Source of the DNA: an uncultured Bacteroidia bacterium
GTDB lineage: Bacteria > Bacteroidota > Bacteroidia > Bacteroidales > UBA932
Reading direction: 5' to 3'
NCBI GenBank assembly: GCA_902767355.1
Contig: CACXHG010000143.1
Location: 1 to 9,436, forward strand
Length of the DNA stretch: 9,436 bases
Shown here: positions 7,408 through 9,436 of the stretch, piece by piece
Numbering within the stretch: position 1 is the stretch's first letter
Layout: every line of letters starts with the position of its first letter
Position numbers and translations under genes: made by a program
Notes under the pieces: generated by a model
The model's database searches: none
The model's input: the letters and a program-made list of their open reading frames with translations, nothing else
Told to the model about the DNA's origin: nothing

Positions 7408-8199
7408 CTAAATGGAAACAGTCTCTACTGTGATATTCATCGCCTTGAGCTGGTTGCGCACCGACGTGGGAACGTTCTTGTCGGTGATTATCGTGTTGAT
7501 CTTGTCCGGCATGGCTATGAAGGCCAGGGCCCGCTTGTTTATCTTGGAGGAATCGAACACGGCAATCACCTCCCGTGCCCTTGAAATCATTGTCTGATTG
7601 GTGCTTGCCTCTTCTACATTGGGGGTGGAAAGCCCCGACTCCACGCTGAAGCTGTCCACGCCCAGGAACAGCTTGTCGCAGTAGAAAAGCTTGAGGTTCG
7701 ATTCGGCCAGGGAGCCTACCATGGACATGCTCGGCTCGCGCACGCTGCCGCCTATGAGAATCACTTTGAAACGCTTGTATTTGATGGCCTCCAGCATTGC
7801 GTTTATGGAATTTGTAATGATGGTAAGGTCTTCGAAACGGTCCAGGTGCTTGACTACTTCCAGGGCTGTGGTACCGGAATCTATCAATATTGTATCGCCG
7901 TTTTTGATGTGGGCGGCAGCGGCCTTGCCGATGGCTTCCTTCTCGCGGGTATTGACGTAGCGCTTGAAATTGAAGTTGCGCTCTTCGTGTTCCGCTTCAG
8001 AGACGATGGCGCCCAGAATCGCCCCTCCGTGCACCCTGAGCAGCAGTTTGCGGTCTTTGAGTATGCGCAAATCCTTGCGTATGGTCACTTCCGACACGCC
8101 AAACTCTTCGCTGAGCTGGGATACCGAAACGGAGGAATTCTCTCTGAGGCGCTGTAAAATGGCAGACCTGCGCCCTTGTGCGGTGTCGTATATCTTCAT
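7408..8199 (-). CDS. DeoR-family transcriptional repressor (AgaR-like, phosphosugar-sensing)
   Basis: This is a 263-residue DNA-binding repressor of the DeoR family, normal in length. The N-terminal winged helix-turn-helix covers about residues 8-60, with VSQLSEEFGVSEVTIRKDLR (26-45) and the diagnostic wing RVHGGA (55-60). The C-terminal sensor domain has the sugar-phosphate isomerase-like fold motifs ILIDSGTTALE (104-114), IITNS (127-131), LIGG (148-151), LFLGVDSFSVESGLSTPN (177-194) and DSSKI (216-220), which bind a phosphorylated sugar effector. It lies between the divergent pfkB-type kinase and the agaS operon, and similar TTTCG/CGAAA motifs occur in both flanking intergenic regions. The simplest reading is a local repressor that controls both units and itself, induced by a pathway phosphosugar. 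It reads toward agaS with a 166-bp gap, so readthrough is possible. AgaR-like specificity is inferred from context and operator resemblance. Confidence 0.95.
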   Translation of the reverse strand: MKIYDTAQGRRSAILQRLRENSSVSVSQLSEEFGVSEVTIRKDLRILKDRKLLLRVHGGAILGAIVSEAEHEERNFNFKRYVNTREKEAIGKAAAAHIKNGDTILIDSGTTALEVVKHLDRFEDLTIITNSINAMLEAIKYKRFKVILIGGSVREPSMSMVGSLAESNLKLFYCDKLFLGVDSFSVESGLSTPNVEEASTNQTMISRAREVIAVFDSSKINKRALAFIAMPDKINTIITDKNVPTSVRNQLKAMNITVETVSI

Positions 8200-8203
8200 T
8201 TGG

Positions 8204-8219
8204 TGTAAAATTTTTTACA
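8204..8219. repeat. Perfect 16-bp palindrome in the deoR leader
   Basis: The bases TGTAAAATTTTTTACA form a perfect 7-2-7 inverted repeat between the predicted deoR -7 box and the deoR start codon. Its right end overlaps the -7 box by two bases. It could be an additional protein-binding site or a weak AT-only hairpin in the short deoR leader. It lacks the CGAAA/TTTCG pentamers of the other candidate sites. Confidence 0.5.
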
Positions 8220-8248
8220 AAATTAATAATATTTCGATACGAAACAAA
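8218..8248 (-). promoter_or_regulatory. Predicted deoR promoter (TTTG-N19-TAATTTTG)
   Basis: On the minus strand, TTTG at 8248-8245 is followed after exactly 19 bp by TAATTTTG at 8225-8218. Both boxes and the spacing fit the Bacteroidota vegetative consensus TTTG-N19-21-TAnnTTTG. Transcription would start near 8211, about 12 nt before the deoR ATG at 8199. The -33 box sits inside the TTTCGTTTTGTTTCG repeat, which suggests autorepression. Confidence 0.65.
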
Positions 8249-8260
8249 ACGAAATATTTC
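8232..8260. promoter_or_regulatory. Candidate AgaR-type operator cluster between deoR and pfkB
   Basis: This stretch packs several related sites. TTTCG-ATA-CGAAA (8232-8244) is a perfect inverted repeat. CGAAA at 8240-8244 and 8250-8254 are direct repeats 10 bp apart. GAAATATTTC (8251-8260) is a perfect palindrome. Bases 8245-8260 are CAAAACGAAATATTTC, which matches 7279-7294 upstream of agaS at 15 of 16 positions. Read on the minus strand, 8254-8240 is TTTCGTTTTGTTTCG, which fits the TTTCRTTTYRTTTY core I recall for E. coli AgaR at every position. The cluster covers the -33 boxes predicted for both divergent promoters, so one bound repressor could shut both. Confidence 0.65.
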
Positions 8261-8287
8261 AAAATTAAAAATAAGCATATAATTTTG
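8257..8287 (+). promoter_or_regulatory. Predicted pfkB-type kinase promoter (TTTC-N19-TAATTTTG)
   Basis: TAATTTTG at 8280-8287 matches the -7 consensus TAnnTTTG exactly. The tetramer 19 bp upstream is TTTC (8257-8260), one base from the TTTG -33 box. Transcription would begin near 8293, about 20 nt before the ATG at 8313. The -33 tetramer lies in the candidate operator, and a further CGAAA at 8292-8296 sits at the expected start site. Confidence 0.55.
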
Positions 8288-8312
8288 TGAGCGAAAGTAA
8301 ATATATACGACA

Positions 8313-9266
8313 ATGAAACAGTACGATATCGCCGCCATAGGCGAGCTGAACGTGGATATTATCCTGAATGGGATAGAGTCTGAACCCGAAATCGGTAAGG
8401 AAAAATTTGCCGATGACATGCTGGTAACCCTCGGCAGCAGCACGGCGATCTTTGCTGCAAACGCGGCTTCGCTGGGCAGCAAGGTCTGCTTCGTGGGTAT
8501 GGTCGGGCGCGATGCGTTCGGCTCTCTTGTAAGGACAAGTCTGGAGGCAAAAGGCGTTGATACAAAGTATCTTGTGGAGAGCGATACCCCCACCGGAGCC
8601 TCTATCTGCATGAGCTATGGAGAAGATCGCGCAGTGCTGACCTATCAGGGTGCCATGGACATCATGGGCTTCGACGATATCGACAGGACGGTGTTCGATC
8701 TGGCAAGGCACATCCATCTGAGTTCCATTTTCATGCAGTCGGGGGTGCTTCGCGACCTGGAAAAGATTCTGGACTATGCGGCGGCCAGTGGCGTCACCGT
8801 TTCGCTCGACACCCAGTGGGATCCGGTAGAGAAGTGGGCTTTCGATTATAAGCGGCTTCTGCCCAAGATCACCGTGTTCATGCCCAACGAGAAGGAACTT
8901 ATGGCCCTCACGGCAACGGCCGATCTGGAAAGCGCAATCGCGGCTGTCGAGCCCTATCTCGGCAGCGCCATGATGCTCAAGTGCGGCAACAGCGGCTCGA
9001 TACTGATTGGCAAAGACGGCAGCCGGAGGCATCTGCCTGCATTTTTGAACCGCGATGTGGTGGATGCGATAGGGGCTGGGGACAGCTGCAACGCCGGTTT
9101 TGTGAGCGCCTTTGTAAAGGGCTTGCCCCTGGAAGAATGCCAGCGTACTGGCAATCTCACCGGCGCGGTCAATACCACCGCCGCCGGCGGCACAGGCGCC
9201 TTTTCTTCGCTCGAGGCAGTGCGGGCCATGTGCAGGAATCGTTTCGGACAAGAGATTAAACTATAG
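8313..9266 (+). CDS. PfkB-family carbohydrate kinase (candidate tagatose-6-phosphate or amino-sugar kinase)
   Basis: This is a cytosolic ribokinase-fold sugar kinase of 317 residues, typical for the PfkB family, which transfers phosphate from ATP to a sugar hydroxyl. The N-terminus reads IAAIGELNVDII (6-17), the first strand with its substrate-binding Asp. The first PfkB signature region is LGSSTAIFAANAASLG (40-55) followed by VGMVGRDAFG (61-70). PNEKE (191-195) is the conserved Asn-Glu region that helps bind Mg-ATP. The second PfkB signature is DAIGAGDSCNAGFVSA (251-266), with GAGD as the anion hole and Asp257 as catalytic base. It is transcribed divergently from deoR. Given AgaS and a GatZ-family protein nearby, phosphorylation of tagatose-6-phosphate to the 1,6-bisphosphate is plausible. 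Since this phylum usually lacks sugar PTS import, it might instead make the first 6-phosphate. Family is certain; substrate is inferred from context only. Confidence 0.93.
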   Translation: MKQYDIAAIGELNVDIILNGIESEPEIGKEKFADDMLVTLGSSTAIFAANAASLGSKVCFVGMVGRDAFGSLVRTSLEAKGVDTKYLVESDTPTGASICMSYGEDRAVLTYQGAMDIMGFDDIDRTVFDLARHIHLSSIFMQSGVLRDLEKILDYAAASGVTVSLDTQWDPVEKWAFDYKRLLPKITVFMPNEKELMALTATADLESAIAAVEPYLGSAMMLKCGNSGSILIGKDGSRRHLPAFLNRDVVDAIGAGDSCNAGFVSAFVKGLPLEECQRTGNLTGAVNTTAAGGTGAFSSLEAVRAMCRNRFGQEIKL

Positions 9267-9268
9267 GT

Positions 9269-9436
9269 ATGAGAAAGTCAATCCTAATTCTGACGGTCGC
9301 ACTTCTGGCTGCGGGCTGTGCCGGCAAGCCGGACGACTGCCTCATCTCTGGCGGCCGGGTGGCCAAAAACATCGGCGTGATTGTTTCCACGGAATGCCCC
9401 GACGCTTTTGAAGGGCTCACGGTGCGCAGCGTCGCC
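9269..9436 (+). CDS. Lipoprotein of unknown function (N-terminal 56 residues only, cut by window edge)
   Basis: A reading frame opens at ATG 9269, only 2 bp after the kinase stop codon, and runs without a stop to the window end. The 56 visible residues begin MRKSILILTVALLAAGC, a type II signal peptide with lipobox AAGC (lipidated Cys17), so the product should be anchored in the inner or outer membrane facing the periplasm or surface. The mature part starts AGKPDDCLISGGRV and is too short to assign to a family. The tight spacing implies cotranscription, probably translational coupling, with the kinase. In this setting a glycan-degrading enzyme or a binding protein would be expected, but nothing visible proves that. 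Confidence 0.8.
   Translation, partial: MRKSILILTVALLAAGCAGKPDDCLISGGRVAKNIGVIVSTECPDAFEGLTVRSVA

Noticed and set aside
8265..9251. Minus-strand 328-codon open frame opposite the PfkB-type kinase
   Set aside because: It is antisense to an intact kinase with both PfkB signatures. It would also overlap the divergent promoters and has no family motif.

Overview
The window is a GC-rich stretch of a Bacteroidota (Bacteroidales-like) chromosome. The evidence is a tandem SusC/SusD outer-membrane pair, type II signal peptides with Bacteroidota-style lipoboxes, promoters of the TTTG / TAnnTTTG type, and no clear Shine-Dalgarno sequences. The high GC would suit an Alistipes-like or related gut lineage, but this cannot be settled from the sequence. 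There is no RNA gene, insertion sequence, integrase or CRISPR array, and no gene-free stretch longer than 300 bases.

Layout. One minus-strand block reads right to left: a DeoR-family repressor (8199-7408), then after 166 bp an AgaS-type sugar isomerase/deaminase (7241-6117), a GatZ/KbaZ-family protein (6098-4872), a SusC-like TonB-dependent transporter (4836-1822) and a SusD-like lipoprotein (1808 to the left edge, C-terminus missing). Gaps of 18, 35 and 13 bp between the last four suggest one operon. Divergently, on the plus strand, lie a PfkB-family sugar kinase (8313-9266) and, 2 bp later, the N-terminus of a lipoprotein cut by the right edge.

How the genes may work together. SusC/SusD would bind and import a glycan fragment across the outer membrane. 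AgaS, a PfkB kinase and a GatZ/KbaZ protein together resemble the galactosamine / N-acetylgalactosamine catabolic route (galactosamine-6-P to tagatose-6-P to tagatose-1,6-bisphosphate to triose phosphates), with an AgaR-like DeoR repressor sensing a phosphosugar. The substrate is inferred, not shown. No GalNAc-6-P deacetylase, no catalytic GatY/KbaY aldolase and no glycoside hydrolase is visible inside the window.

Most interesting points. (1) A 16-bp motif, CAAAACGAAATRTTTC, occurs in both intergenic regions (7279-7294 and 8245-8260). It sits within clusters of CGAAA/TTTCG pentamers and overlaps predicted promoters, so it is a good candidate for the operator of the local DeoR repressor, uniting the divergent kinase, the repressor and the agaS-susD operon in one regulon. 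(2) The GatZ-family protein has no catalytic aldolase partner in view and could instead be a stand-alone enzyme such as a 4-epimerase. (3) The SusC/SusD pair appears to be controlled by an intracellular DeoR repressor rather than by the hybrid two-component, SusR or ECF-sigma/anti-sigma systems usual for such loci.
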